Part shown: piece by piece, positions 1-8,449 of the stretch
Layout: each line of letters starts with the position of its first letter
Numbering within the stretch: position 1 is the stretch's first letter
DNA from: an uncultured Pseudomonadota bacterium
Lineage (GTDB): Bacteria > Myxococcota_A > UBA796 > SXON01
NCBI GenBank assembly: GCA_903875225.1
Contig: CAIQVJ010000085.1
Coordinates: forward strand, 1 to 64,000
Length of the DNA stretch: 64,000 bases
Direction: 5' to 3'
Program-made: the position numbers and the translations under genes
Notes under the pieces: model-generated
What the model was told of the DNA's origin: nothing
The model's input: only the letters and a program-made list of their open reading frames with translations
Database searches by the model: none

Positions 1-13
1 CGTCGCCTGGAGC

Positions 14-138
14 GCCGATCCGCCCGAGGACACGCCCAGCCCCTCGACAATCGTCGCCCACGGCGCCGATCCGCCCGAGGACACGCCCAGCCCCTCGACA
101 ATCGTCGCCCCCGACGCCGATCCGCCCGAGGACACGCC
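14..138. repeat. 51-bp tandem repeat at the left edge
   Basis: Two full copies (14-64 and 65-115) and a partial third (from 116) of a 51-bp unit, nearly identical. The unit is 17 codons long, so it stays in frame in any reading. The plus frame gives Ala-Asp-Pro-Pro-Glu-Asp-Thr-Pro units, which end at a TAG at 296. One minus frame gives a Gly/Ser-rich unit (TIVEGLGVSSGGSA). I cannot decide which, if either, is translated. The rest of 1-307 shows no gene I can support. The copies lack unique spacers, so this is not CRISPR. Confidence 0.8.
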
Positions 139-290
139 GCCGTGCTCCCGCCGGAGCACACGGCCGGCCCGCGGCGGGGACGGGCAACGCCCCCAGCGTG
201 CAGAGGCCGCCACACATCGCAACGAAACACCGCAGCCGCCCGCTGCGCCACGCTTCGGCGCTCCAGCGCCCGTCCCTCCCGACCGCTCGG

Positions 291-299
291 CGAGATAGC
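291..299 (+). promoter_or_regulatory. CGAGATAGC box before HD-domain gene
   Basis: CGAGATAGC lies 8 nt before the ATG at 308. The same nine bases lie 9 nt before the ATG at 43658. There is no Shine-Dalgarno sequence between box and start. An extended -10 element for a leaderless transcript is a reasonable reading, but this is inference. Confidence 0.35.
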
Positions 300-307
300 C
301 TCTGGAC

Positions 308-898
308 ATGCCGAGAGACCGCTACACCACCCGGTTCGACGACGCCGCAGCGTTCGCGATCGACGCGTTCCGCACGCACGCACGCAAGACGAGCGACGTG
401 CCCTACATCACCCACCTCTTCGCCGTCTGCGCGCTCGTAGGCGAGTATGGCGGCGACGAGGACCAGATGATGGCGGCCCTGCTGCACGACTGGCTGGAGG
501 ACGTGCATGGGTCGAGCCAGGCGACGCTGGAGGCCCGGTTCGGCGAGCGCGTGACGCGTCTGGTGGCCGCGCTCTCGGACAGCGAGGCCCCACCGCCGGG
601 GATGAAGAAGCCGGCATGGCGCGGCAGGAAGGAGCAGTACCTGGCGCACCTGATGGAGGCGCCCCCCGAGGTGAAGCTCATCTCCTGCGCAGACAAGCTG
701 CACAATTGTCAAACAATCCGGGCGGATCACGCGCTGGTGGGGAACGCCGTGTTCGAGCGCTTCAACGGCAGGCAGGATGGCACGTTGTGGTACTACAACG
801 CCGTGCATGCTGCGCTGGGCCAGGGCTGGGCGAGCCCGCTCCTGGATCGGCTGGGCGTGGAAGTGAAGGCGCTGGTCGAGGCCACCCAACGTGGTTGA
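308..898 (+). CDS. HD-domain protein, small alarmone hydrolase-like
   Basis: A 196-aa soluble protein with the signatures of RelA/SpoT-type HD hydrolases: YITHL near residue 38 (first His), LLHDWLED near 60 (HD pair) and SCADKLHN near 130 (last Asp ligand). The family binds a metal ion and removes the 3'-pyrophosphate of (p)ppGpp or acts on related nucleotides. There is no synthetase, TGS or ACT domain, so it would be a stand-alone hydrolase of the Mesh1 type. The ATG follows an in-frame TAG at 296. The gene overlaps the next one by 8 bp, suggesting co-transcription. The substrate is inferred from the family; another HD phosphohydrolase function is possible. Confidence 0.8.
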   Translation: MPRDRYTTRFDDAAAFAIDAFRTHARKTSDVPYITHLFAVCALVGEYGGDEDQMMAALLHDWLEDVHGSSQATLEARFGERVTRLVAALSDSEAPPPGMKKPAWRGRKEQYLAHLMEAPPEVKLISCADKLHNCQTIRADHALVGNAVFERFNGRQDGTLWYYNAVHAALGQGWASPLLDRLGVEVKALVEATQRG

Positions 899-1106
899 GG
901 TGACTGCATGCCAGACGGGGTGCAAGCGGTACCACGAGGCCGAGCAGCGGGTCCTGGAGGTCGGGGGCACCTGGTCGACGCTCGAGTGCTTTGACAAGTG
1001 CTCACAATGCGAACTGGCGTTGCTCGCACGCATCGACGGGGCGATGATGCGGTTCCGCGGGATCGATGACCTCATCGAGGCCGTGGTGACGTTGGGCGGC
1101 GAATGA
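891..1106 (+). CDS. small Cys-rich protein, DUF1450-like
   Basis: A 71-aa protein with Cys at about 7, 11, 33, 37 and 40. The CxxxC...CxxxCxxC pattern, followed by a segment reading as Leu-Ala-Arg-Ile-Asp-Gly, resembles the thioredoxin-like, possibly [2Fe-2S]-binding DUF1450 proteins. That match is by eye only. The GTG at 891 overlaps the end of the HD-domain gene; a second in-frame GTG at 900 is possible. The stop overlaps the next ATG as ATGA, so the 308-1465 genes look like one operon. The function is not known. Confidence 0.6.
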   Translation: MVEVTACQTGCKRYHEAEQRVLEVGGTWSTLECFDKCSQCELALLARIDGAMMRFRGIDDLIEAVVTLGGE

Positions 1107-1465
1107 CCGGACCCGCGAGGCTGCGCATCTCGGGCATCACCGGCGCGATCGCCGTCGCAGCCGGCGCGTTCGGGGCGCACGGTTTGCACGACCTCGTCAC
1201 GCCCGAGCGCCTGCAGACGTGGGAGACCGCCGCCCGGTACCACCTCGTCCATGCAGTCGTGCTGCTGGTGCTCGCCCTCGCGCCCGAGCGCACCGGGAGG
1301 GCGTTCGAGCTCCTGTTCGCCGGCAGCACCGTGTTCGCCGGCTCGCTGTACCTGCTCGTGCTGCTCGACCAGCCGCTGCTCGGGGCCGTCACGCCGATCG
1401 GGGGTGTGCTCCTGATCGCCGGCTGGCTGAGCATCGCGCGATCCGCCCGGTCCGCGCCGGATTGA
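1103..1465 (+). CDS. DUF423 family membrane protein
   Basis: A 120-aa protein with about four hydrophobic helices. It carries the GAFGAHGL signature near residue 20 and the Glu-Thr-Ala-x-Arg-Tyr-His segment near 45 that mark the DUF423 (YgdD-like) inner-membrane family. The molecular function of the family is not established. The ATG overlaps the preceding stop (ATGA at 1103-1106), which supports both the start and translational coupling. Confidence 0.85.
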   Translation: MTGPARLRISGITGAIAVAAGAFGAHGLHDLVTPERLQTWETAARYHLVHAVVLLVLALAPERTGRAFELLFAGSTVFAGSLYLLVLLDQPLLGAVTPIGGVLLIAGWLSIARSARSAPD

Positions 1466-1499
1466 CGTTCCCAGTCGCGTGGAGACCTTTCCAACCGCC

Positions 1500-1513
1500 G
1501 AGGAGTCCGCATC
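1500..1513 (+). promoter_or_regulatory. Shine-Dalgarno and probable ATC start of hflX
   Basis: GAGGAG at 1500-1505 is followed after 5 nt by ATC at 1511-1513. The frame is open from a TGA at 1463, and no ATG, GTG or TTG occurs in it before GTG 1607. Residues read from ATC (ETLFGNTEGL, then KPSQ) resemble the start of HflX from related bacteria. Confidence 0.65.
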
Positions 1514-3247
1514 GAGACGCTTTTTGGAAACACCGAGGGCCTCAAGCCCAGCCAGAACAAGGCACTGCAGGCGCTCTACCAGCGCAGGGTCCCGGCGAAC
1601 CGTTTCGTGAGCCCCGAATTCGCACGCCGGCTGACCGAGCTCTCCCGGGAGACCGGCCGCCAGATCGGCACGCTGGTGGACCGCCTGGGGATCGTCGAGA
1701 AGGTCATCGTCGGAGATGCCCACCAGCTGTTCATCCCCGATCTGGGGCGCTCCCGGGCGGGCGCGAGCCGGTTTCGTGGCACCCGCCTGATCCACACGCA
1801 CGTACGCGGAGAGGGCCTCTCCCGCGACGACCTGACGGACCTCGCGCTCCTGCGCTTCGACACGGTCATCGTGATCCAGACCGGCCCGGACGGGCTGCCC
1901 GGCGAGGTGGAGTACGCCTACCTGCTGCCGCCGCGAAAGGGGGAGGACACCTCGAAGGTGGAGCGGCTCGGGTCCGTGCACGGCTGGGACGTCGACTTCC
2001 TCGAGTTCGTGCACGATCTGGAGGTGCAGTTCGGCGACGTGGTGAAGGCGCGGGACGTGCAGGGCCGGGAGAGCGCGGTGCTCGTGAGCGTGACGACGCG
2101 GGATCCACGCGGTGCCAGACGCTCGCTCTCGGAGCTCGGGCGCCTCGCGGACAGCGCGGGGCTCTTCGTGGCAGACGAGCAGTTGCAGGTGCGAAAGGTG
2201 CTCGACGGGCGCACGCTCGTGGGCGAGGGCAAGCTCAAGGAGCTCGTGACCCGCTGCATGCACCTCGGCGCGGACATGTTGATCTTCGACCAGGAGCTCT
2301 CCCCGAGCCAGCTCCGCAACATCGCGACGGAGACGGACCTCAAGGTGCTCGACCGCACACAGCTCATCCTGGACATCTTCGCCCAACGAGCCACCACGAG
2401 GGAGGGCAAGCTCCAGGTGGAGCTCGCACAACTGCGCTACCGCAAGCCGCGGCTGCAGCTGATGCCCACGGCGATGAGCCGGCTCACCGGCGGCATCGGC
2501 GGACGGGGACCGGGCGAGACGAAGCTGGAGATCAACCGGCGACGGTCCGACGAGCGGGAGACACGCGTGGAACGCATGCTCGAGGACATCACCCGGGAGC
2601 GGACGATGCGGCGCGACAGGCGCAAGCGGGTCGGCCTGCCTCTGGTCTCGATCATCGGGTACACCAACGCCGGCAAGTCCACATTGCTGAACCGGATGAC
2701 GAACAGCGACGTGGACGCAGAGGACAAGCTGTTCGCGACCCTCGACCCCACCAGCCGTCGCCTGCGGTTTCCGGAGATGCGGGAGATCATCCTGACGGAC
2801 ACGGTCGGGTTCATCCGCAACCTCCCGAAGGACCTGATGCACGCGTTCCGCAGCACGCTGGACGAGGCGATCGAGGCCGACCTGCTCCTGCACGTCGTCA
2901 ACATCGGCGAGGAGGACGCCGGGGAGCAGAAGGCCGCCGTGGACAAGGTGCTCGATCAGCTCGGAGCCGCCGACACCCCCTGTCTGCTGGTGCTCAACCA
3001 GATCGACCGCGTGGCGCCCGAGCTCCTCCAGGAGCGGCTCGCCGAGTGGGGTGGCATCCCTGTCTCCGGCCGGACGGGCGAGGGCCTCGACCTGCTGCTG
3101 GAGCAGATCGAACGCGTGCTCTTCCGCGAGCGCGCGGCACAGTCGTGGGCAACGCGCGCCGGCACCGAGGACTCTCCCGCCGGCACATCTGTCGCAGAAA
3201 ATCAAGATTTGGATACTGATTTTGACACATGGTCAGATTTTTCTTGA
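1511..3247 (+). CDS. hflX: GTPase HflX, probable ATC start
   Basis: A ribosome-associated GTPase that splits stalled or hibernating 70S ribosomes. It is 578 aa if started at ATC 1511. The HflX N-terminal domain is followed by the glycine-rich GGIGGRGPGE segment, the coiled Arg-rich linker, G1 GYTNAGKST, G3 DTVGF and G4 NQID. Starting at GTG 1607 would drop 32 residues that look conserved and would lose the good GAGGAG ribosome site, so ATC is preferred. A single-base sequencing or assembly error of ATG is the alternative. The last 20 codons are unusually AT-rich, Asp-rich and probably overlap the promoter of the next gene. The identity is secure; the start is not. Confidence 0.93.
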   Translation: METLFGNTEGLKPSQNKALQALYQRRVPANRFVSPEFARRLTELSRETGRQIGTLVDRLGIVEKVIVGDAHQLFIPDLGRSRAGASRFRGTRLIHTHVRGEGLSRDDLTDLALLRFDTVIVIQTGPDGLPGEVEYAYLLPPRKGEDTSKVERLGSVHGWDVDFLEFVHDLEVQFGDVVKARDVQGRESAVLVSVTTRDPRGARRSLSELGRLADSAGLFVADEQLQVRKVLDGRTLVGEGKLKELVTRCMHLGADMLIFDQELSPSQLRNIATETDLKVLDRTQLILDIFAQRATTREGKLQVELAQLRYRKPRLQLMPTAMSRLTGGIGGRGPGETKLEINRRRSDERETRVERMLEDITRERTMRRDRRKRVGLPLVSIIGYTNAGKSTLLNRMTNSDVDAEDKLFATLDPTSRRLRFPEMREIILTDTVGFIRNLPKDLMHAFRSTLDEAIEADLLLHVVNIGEEDAGEQKAAVDKVLDQLGAADTPCLLVLNQIDRVAPELLQERLAEWGGIPVSGRTGEGLDLLLEQIERVLFRERAAQSWATRAGTEDSPAGTSVAENQDLDTDFDTWSDFS

Positions 3248-3272
3248 AGTCCTCGTCCAGATAGAGTAAAGT
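3244..3272 (+). promoter_or_regulatory. candidate sigma70-type promoter for lipoprotein gene
   Basis: TTGAAG at 3244-3249, a 17-nt spacer, then TAAAGT at 3267-3272. Each hexamer matches the consensus at 4 of 6 positions, and both lie in the AT-rich patch at the end of hflX. A perfect TTGACA at 3222-3227 is also present but has no good -10 at standard spacing. Confidence 0.5.
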
Positions 3273-3305
3273 CCTCGCGCTCCATACAGGAGCATGGAGG
3301 ATTCT

Positions 3306-3827
3306 ATGCGCAACCTTTCTTTGCTTCTCGCTGCCTTCCCTCTCGTCGTGGTCTTCTCCGCCTGCACGGGCGGCAAGGACACCGGTGACACCTCGCCCTC
3401 GGACACCGACACCGACACCGACGCCGACACCGACACGGACACCGACGTCGACTTCGCGATGATCGACTTCAGCGGCAACTGTCCCGACTCCACCGCGTGC
3501 GACTACACGATCACCACGACCACCGAGTCGAGCCTCGTGTTCCTCGACATGACCGAGACGAACGACTCCTACCTGTACCACGAGTACCACGACGAGTTCA
3601 CGCTGCAGAGCGTGAACGCCGACAACTCCGAGACCTACGTGCTTCACCTCGCGACCGTCACGGACATCGGCGACGTGGGCAACGGCACCACGCTCACCAA
3701 CGCCGCCACCGTGCAGGACGGCCTCACCTGGTGGTTCGGCGCGCAGAACACCGCCGGCGACTACGACTGCATCGTGACCGGCGACAACGTCGCGTACTAC
3801 TCCGCGGACTGCACCAACGTCCGGTAG
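3306..3827 (+). CDS. Asp/Thr-rich lipoprotein
   Basis: A 173-aa predicted lipoprotein: basic-hydrophobic signal, lipobox FSAC, then CTGGKDTGDT and an Asp-Thr tract (about codons 32-47) that probably acts as a flexible spacer. The rest is a small beta-rich domain with Cys near 56, 61, 154 and 169 that could form disulfides. The start at 3306 has GGAGG at 3296-3300 five bases upstream; an in-frame ATG at 3294 lacks good spacing. It has its own candidate promoter and is followed by a terminator, so it is probably monocistronic. The domain is not recognised; an exposed outer-membrane location is inferred from the signal and the non-Asp residue after the Cys. Confidence 0.85.
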   Translation: MRNLSLLLAAFPLVVVFSACTGGKDTGDTSPSDTDTDTDADTDTDTDVDFAMIDFSGNCPDSTACDYTITTTTESSLVFLDMTETNDSYLYHEYHDEFTLQSVNADNSETYVLHLATVTDIGDVGNGTTLTNAATVQDGLTWWFGAQNTAGDYDCIVTGDNVAYYSADCTNVR

Positions 3828-3862
3828 TCCCGGCCGTCGGGCTCCCCTCGGGAGTCGCACAA

Positions 3863-3903
3863 GCAGCGCGTCCGGCTGGTCCGGGCGCGCTGCCTTGTTT
3901 TTG
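3863..3903 (+). terminator. rho-independent terminator
   Basis: GCAGCGCG, TCCG, a short loop and CCGGG pair back to CGCGCTGC (3886-3893), followed by CTTGTTTTT. It sits 35 nt after the lipoprotein stop and is the clearest intrinsic terminator in the window. Confidence 0.85.
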
Positions 3904-4383
3904 CATCTCATGCCGGCCTCGCTCGCCGGCTGCTACCAGTGGCCGAACATCGACCACGATCCGCTCACCACCTCCAATCCGACGATCACCAGCACGACGG
4001 TCGCCTGCGACGTGGACGCCGCCGACTGGACATTCACCGTGGCCACAGACGCCTGGACCGGGAACGGCATGCTCTACCTCTCCGCGGACGGCGAGTACGT
4101 CGAGCAGCACACCCTGCCCTCCACCTCGGCCCCGGCCGACGGCACCTCCGACAAGCTCGTGCGCACGTTGAGCATCGTGGCCACGTGGAGGGACGCCGTC
4201 GCCAACAGCAGCACGGCCTTCGGCTGCGCGACGCCCGACCTCGCCGGGATCGTGAACGTGTCCGCCCGGGACGGCAGCGCGGTCACGGACTGCGTCGCGT
4301 TCGGAGTGGACCCGCAGCGGTGGCAGACGTGGAGCCCGGACGTCGCGTGCGCCACCGTGCTGGACACGGGCGACAGCGGCTAG
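3895..4383 (+). CDS. hypothetical secreted protein, possible lipoprotein
   Basis: An unrecognised protein of up to 162 aa. It contains LAGC close to the N terminus, which reads as a lipobox, but the signal is very short (12 residues from TTG 3895, 7 from ATG 3910) and lacks positive charge. The TTG lies inside the T-run of the preceding terminator, so the start is doubtful. The body has a WRDAVANSS segment and Cys near 43, 110, 127 and 153. It ends in VLDTGDSG, echoing the DTG motifs of other lipoproteins here. The stop overlaps the converging gene by 4 bp. Function unknown. Confidence 0.6.
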   Translation: MFLHLMPASLAGCYQWPNIDHDPLTTSNPTITSTTVACDVDAADWTFTVATDAWTGNGMLYLSADGEYVEQHTLPSTSAPADGTSDKLVRTLSIVATWRDAVANSSTAFGCATPDLAGIVNVSARDGSAVTDCVAFGVDPQRWQTWSPDVACATVLDTGDSG

Positions 4384-5138
4384 GGGCGCACAGGAGCGGC
4401 GCCGGCAGGCGGCGCCTGGGGAGGCGCCGAGGCGGGATCGTCCGGCAGGTTGTCACCCGGCGGCGTGCGGCCGAGGTCCGACTGGTGAGGAGGGGGCGGA
4501 TCGGGCGGCGGGGACTGATCGGGCGAAGGGGGCAGGTTCGCGGGAGGGGGCGGGTCCGGGGGAGGCAGCTGGTCCGTGGGAGGGGGCGGGCCCGACGGCG
4601 GCGCGCCGTCGCTCGGTGGGGCAGACAGGGGTGGCTCGGGGTTGAGCATCGTGGGGCTGTCCGTCGCGAACTCGTCCGCAGCCCCGTCCACCAGGGTGAG
4701 ATCGAGGGCCGGGATCGCGTCGGCCTCGACGTCCACGTCCTTCAACAGCGCCGAAGGCTCGACAAGCTGGGGGCCGTTCCCCTGCGCGTCCACGAACGCG
4801 AGCACGTTGATCTTCCCGAGCCCCTTCGGCGCCTCCAACTCCCAGGGTCCGGGCTTGTCGAGGGTCATCGCATGAAGCACCCTCGGCCTCCCGTCCGGGC
4901 CGATGTTGAAGAAGTCCACCCGGTACGTCCCCTTGGCTGCCCCCTCGTAGACGAATGTGCCGGAGAGCTTCGCACCGGTGCCCGGCGCAACCTCGAACTT
5001 CGGCATGACCACCGCGCCGCCTCCGCCTCCCGGGGCGTCGGCGGGGGCAGTTGCCCCATCACCGCTCGCTATCGCGATCTCCCGGGGATCGGGGACCGGT
5101 GCCGCGGGGCAACCCAGCAGGAAAAGCGCGAGCAACAT
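4380..5138 (-). CDS. lipoprotein with Pro-rich C-terminal tail
   Basis: A 252-aa predicted lipoprotein: a short signal with lipobox LLGC at residue 10, a beta-rich domain (about 45-160) containing GTFVYEGAAKGTYRVDFF, then some 90 residues dominated by Pro, Asp and Ser (PPPDPPPPAN-type runs). The central domain resembles small Ig-like or transthyretin-like folds only in general pattern; I do not recognise a family. The Pro-rich tail could span the periplasm or bind peptidoglycan, which is inference. It has 50 bp to the next gene on the same strand. Confidence 0.75.
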   Translation of the reverse strand: MLLALFLLGCPAAPVPDPREIAIASGDGATAPADAPGGGGGAVVMPKFEVAPGTGAKLSGTFVYEGAAKGTYRVDFFNIGPDGRPRVLHAMTLDKPGPWELEAPKGLGKINVLAFVDAQGNGPQLVEPSALLKDVDVEADAIPALDLTLVDGAADEFATDSPTMLNPEPPLSAPPSDGAPPSGPPPPTDQLPPPDPPPPANLPPSPDQSPPPDPPPPHQSDLGRTPPGDNLPDDPASAPPQAPPAGAAPVRP

Positions 5139-5188
5139 GAGGACTCCTGGGTGAGGGCGTAGGGCGTCGGTCCCGACGCGTCAAGGGG

Positions 5189-5986
5189 TCAACGCAGAAC
5201 GAACGAGAGGCCCCCCATCACGCCCGCCACGCCCCACGCCGCATACGCGCCGTACGCGAAACCCTGCTCCCGTTGCCAGGCAGCGTTCAGGGTCTCCTCG
5301 GTGCCGTACCCGGACATGTGGTCGGACTGCACCCTCGCGCCGGCTGCGAGCCCGCCCCCCACGACCGCAGCCACGCCGGACGCGATGAGCCACGCCGGGG
5401 AGACCAGAGGACGCCTGGGCGTGGCCGGAACGGCGTGCACCTCGCTCGCAGCGCTCTCCGCAAGGCCGGTCTGCACGAGGGCGTCCTCGCCTGCGGGCAG
5501 GTTCACGCTCCTGCCGTAAAGCACCGTGCTCCCGTCGATGGAGACGACCTGGACCACGTGCCAGCCGGCCCCCGTGCGGGCAGGCCAGTCGACGACGTGC
5601 ACGCCGTCGATCCAACCGCCATCCCGATTGGTGTCGAGGGTGAGCGACCCGGACCCTTCTACCGCCGCGTTCGACCAGCGCGCCTTGAGCTCACCACCGA
5701 GCCGGTCCTCCCAGACCTTCGGATCGACGGCGCGCGCCGATGCGAACAACCGAGCACCGGACCCGGGCTCGACGAACTCGGCCGCCCCGCCCCGAACCAC
5801 GAAATATCGCGCAGCCTGCGCCGCGGTGACGGGGGCGCACCCGAGGGCCTCCTCGGCTGTGACAAAGTCGTTGTCGGCAGCAGCAGCATCTGCGGCGAGT
5901 GCGTGGACAACCGCGCTGTCGACGCTCTCGTCCAACGTGGGACAGGCGAGGGCGGATCCGAGCAACGCTGCAAGGGCCAGGATCAT
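5189..5986 (-). CDS. hypothetical exported protein coupled to a kinase
   Basis: A 265-aa protein with an N-terminal signal (MILALAALLGSALACP), a helical N-terminal half, and a hydrophobic segment near residues 200-220 (LIASGVAAVVGGGLAAGA), with more weakly hydrophobic sequence near the C terminus. The ATG at 5986 overlaps the stop of the upstream Ser/Thr kinase gene as ATGA, so this start is well supported and an upstream ATG at 6070 inside the kinase gene is rejected. The arrangement resembles myxobacterial operons in which a kinase with a PEGA tail is followed by an exported partner. I cannot name a domain. Confidence 0.75.
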   Translation of the reverse strand: MILALAALLGSALACPTLDESVDSAVVHALAADAAAADNDFVTAEEALGCAPVTAAQAARYFVVRGGAAEFVEPGSGARLFASARAVDPKVWEDRLGGELKARWSNAAVEGSGSLTLDTNRDGGWIDGVHVVDWPARTGAGWHVVQVVSIDGSTVLYGRSVNLPAGEDALVQTGLAESAASEVHAVPATPRRPLVSPAWLIASGVAAVVGGGLAAGARVQSDHMSGYGTEETLNAAWQREQGFAYGAYAAWGVAGVMGGLSFVLR

Positions 5987-7668
5987 AGCTTTGCCGTCCA
6001 GGTCTGGGTGGTCATGTCGCAGATGTAGCCGAGGGGCTCGTCCGGGCCGACGCTGATGGTCCTTCGACACGAGCGATCGCCGAGCGAGGCCGTGACGATG
6101 TGACTGCCCTCCGCGACGAGCAGCGACGCACGGGGGGTGGTGCCGACCGGCACGCCGTCGACCTGCAGCGCTGCCCCGACGACCGTGCAGCCGAAGGACA
6201 ACGCCCGTCTGGGCGGGGCTACAGGCTCGGATGGCGGCACTGTCGACGGTGCGGAAGCGGGAGCGGTGGCCAGGGGAGGCGACGCAGCGTCGGCGGCTGG
6301 GCGGGGAGCCGCAGCGATCCGCACGGCACCCGGGTCGTGTTCGGACGAGCGGGCCGCGTGCGTAGGCTGGGCGACCGGGGGGGCGACAGCGACCGGCTGG
6401 GACGCCAGCGTCAGGTCGGGAGGAGGAGGCGCCGGTTCGGCAGGCGCGGCGTCGACCACGGGGGTGGCTGGAGCCTCGGCGGTCACCTCGGGATGCGGAA
6501 CGTCGCGCGCGGCGGAACCGGCAGGCCAGCCGAACCAGGCGGCGGCCGCCAACGCGCTCGTCAGCAACAGCGCCACAGCGACGAGCGCCACGCCTCCAGC
6601 CACCAGCGGCGCGCCCGGCCCCCCGGGCAACGTGTCCGTCGGATCGGGGGCGGGCTGCAGCCCCCGCGCCGTCGCCCGAGCTTCGCCAGCAGCCGGGCCT
6701 GTCGCCGGACCGCTCACGATCCCGAGCGACGTGCGGGACGGGAGGTCCCGGGTGTCCATCGAGCGGCTACGCGCCTCGACCAGCTCGGGCACGACCGCCC
6801 GCGCCAGCCGGGCGACCGGCTCTCCTGCGAGCGCGGGCGCGAGGTCGGTCGCACGCTCGTGCACCTCGCCCGCGGTGGGACGATCCGGACCGTCGAACGC
6901 CAGCATCGACCGAAGGAGCGCTGTGGCGGGCGCGGGCAGACCAAGGGGGGCGATCCTCGACTCCATGAACGCCCCGAGCCGCCCACGCTCCATCGGCGCA
7001 CGCTCCGGCGCGAGGCCGGTGAGCAGCTCGAGCAACGTGACGCCGAGCGCGAAGATGTCGTAGGCCGACCCGATCGGCTCCTGCACCCAGAACTCCGGCG
7101 CCATGTAGGCGGGGGTCCCGAAAAACCCGCTCTCCGTGACGCCTTCCCGGTTGAACTCGGCGCGTGCGATGCCGAAATCGAGCACCTTCACTCCGCCCCG
7201 GAGCGTGACCACGAGGTTGGCGGGCTTGATGTCGCGGTGGATGACGTTCAGGGGCCGCCCGCTCAGCGGCGAGAGGGATGACCACGCCACATCCAGCGCG
7301 CCGGCCGCCACTGCGACGATCTCGAAGGCCGCGCGGGGCGAGAACGGCGTGGCGCGCGAGCGCAGGAATCGGGCGATCTCCCCCACGTCGGCGCCCTCGA
7401 TGTACTCCATGATCACCGCGGGCCGGCCCTCGATCTCGGTCAGGTCGAGCACCTGCACGATGCCCTCGTGCGAGAGCAGGCCGAGGAGCCGTGCTTCGTC
7501 CCGCTGCCGGGCGACGAGCGACGCGTCTGAGTCACCCGCGTGACGGAGCACCTTGACCGCCACCCGACGCACGAACTGGTCGCGACCGTGCAGGTTCGCG
7601 AGGTAGACAGACCCGAAGCCTCCCTTCCCCAGGGTCCCCAGAAATTCCAACTCCCGTCCGGTGGTCAC
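5983..7668 (-). CDS. Ser/Thr protein kinase with TM segment and PEGA-like tail
   Basis: A 561-aa Hanks-type kinase. The catalytic domain (about 9-270) has GKGGFGSVY (P-loop), VAVKVL (Lys), HRDIKPANL (catalytic Asp), DFGIA and APE, so it looks active. A Pro/Ala-rich region follows with one TM helix near 345-370, then a Pro/Ala-rich external segment. The tail ends in a PEGA-like domain (VDGVPVGTTPRASLLVAEGS) with Cys residues. The topology therefore suits a sensor that links an outer signal to cytoplasmic phosphorylation. It starts with GTG at 7668, divergent by 53 bp from 7722, and overlaps the downstream gene by ATGA. The substrates are unknown. Confidence 0.92.
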   Translation of the reverse strand: MTTGRELEFLGTLGKGGFGSVYLANLHGRDQFVRRVAVKVLRHAGDSDASLVARQRDEARLLGLLSHEGIVQVLDLTEIEGRPAVIMEYIEGADVGEIARFLRSRATPFSPRAAFEIVAVAAGALDVAWSSLSPLSGRPLNVIHRDIKPANLVVTLRGGVKVLDFGIARAEFNREGVTESGFFGTPAYMAPEFWVQEPIGSAYDIFALGVTLLELLTGLAPERAPMERGRLGAFMESRIAPLGLPAPATALLRSMLAFDGPDRPTAGEVHERATDLAPALAGEPVARLARAVVPELVEARSRSMDTRDLPSRTSLGIVSGPATGPAAGEARATARGLQPAPDPTDTLPGGPGAPLVAGGVALVAVALLLTSALAAAAWFGWPAGSAARDVPHPEVTAEAPATPVVDAAPAEPAPPPPDLTLASQPVAVAPPVAQPTHAARSSEHDPGAVRIAAAPRPAADAASPPLATAPASAPSTVPPSEPVAPPRRALSFGCTVVGAALQVDGVPVGTTPRASLLVAEGSHIVTASLGDRSCRRTISVGPDEPLGYICDMTTQTWTAKL

Positions 7669-7721
7669 GCGGTCGACGCTACCACACCTGCCTTGCCAGC
7701 GGAAGGGATAAGCGAGGAGCG

Positions 7722-8381
7722 ATGACCGAACCCTCGACCCCGGACCGCGAACAGGAGAGCCGCCAGAGGGCGGTGCGGGGCCTCCGCATCTTCATGCCGC
7801 TCTACATGCTCGGCGTCGCGACCCTGGCCTGCGCTCCCCTGACGCGGATCGCCGGGGTCGAGGTTCCGGGGCTCCCGATCGCGGCCACCCTGTGCATGAT
7901 CAGCATGGCGATCGCGGCGCCGACGTTCCTGGCCTGGCTGGGGCGCCTCGGACAATACAACACGCGCACCGGGCTCGCCTTTCGGCTGCTCCCCGCCCTG
8001 CTGAGGGGCGAGTACAGCGCCCTGGGCCAGGCGAGCGCTCCACAGGCCCGGTCAGCGTTGGGATCGACGGGCGAGGATGCGCGGCGGGCGGCCGCGGACC
8101 TCGACGCTGCCGGCCTCGACGGGGTCGCCCAGACACTCCGTGCCGTGCTGAGCGAGGCCGAGATCGTTCATCTCGGCCTGGACCGGCTCGCTGCGCGACC
8201 GGACCTGACCGAGGCTGGCGCCGAGCTGATTGTGCAGGCGCGGGGTGCACAAGCCCGGTTCCGGGACATGGTCGCCGGGTTGCACGGCCCGGGCCCGGTG
8301 AACCCCGACAGCCTGCGCGCGGACATGGAAGGATTGTTGCTGGACCTGCGTCGGGTGAGCGATCAATTGCGTTCAACCTGA
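7722..8381 (+). CDS. hypothetical two-TM membrane protein
   Basis: A 219-aa protein with two hydrophobic helices near residues 25-45 and 52-70, then an Ala/Leu/Arg-rich, probably helical cytoplasmic region that may form a coiled coil. GAGGAG lies just before the ATG (2 nt spacing, tighter than usual). It is transcribed away from the kinase at 5983-7668. I do not recognise a family. Confidence 0.75.
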   Translation: MTEPSTPDREQESRQRAVRGLRIFMPLYMLGVATLACAPLTRIAGVEVPGLPIAATLCMISMAIAAPTFLAWLGRLGQYNTRTGLAFRLLPALLRGEYSALGQASAPQARSALGSTGEDARRAAADLDAAGLDGVAQTLRAVLSEAEIVHLGLDRLAARPDLTEAGAELIVQARGAQARFRDMVAGLHGPGPVNPDSLRADMEGLLLDLRRVSDQLRST

Positions 8382-8422
8382 GTCCGCGCCGATTTTGCCC
8401 GCAAACGCGCCGATTCTTCCGA

Positions 8423-8428
8423 TATACT
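8423..8428 (+). promoter_or_regulatory. TATACT -10-like box, TANACTCCG type
   Basis: TATACTCCG, 21 nt before the ATG at 8450. It shares the 12-mer ATATACTCCGCC with 23145-23156, just upstream of the patatin gene. No convincing -35 is seen. Confidence 0.45.
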
Positions 8429-8449
8429 CCGCCCGAATCGGGAATACCC

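Noticed and set aside
3397..3450. Asp-Thr coding tract as a CRISPR or non-coding repeat
   Set aside because: It is a simple codon repeat within a lipoprotein linker, without spacers.
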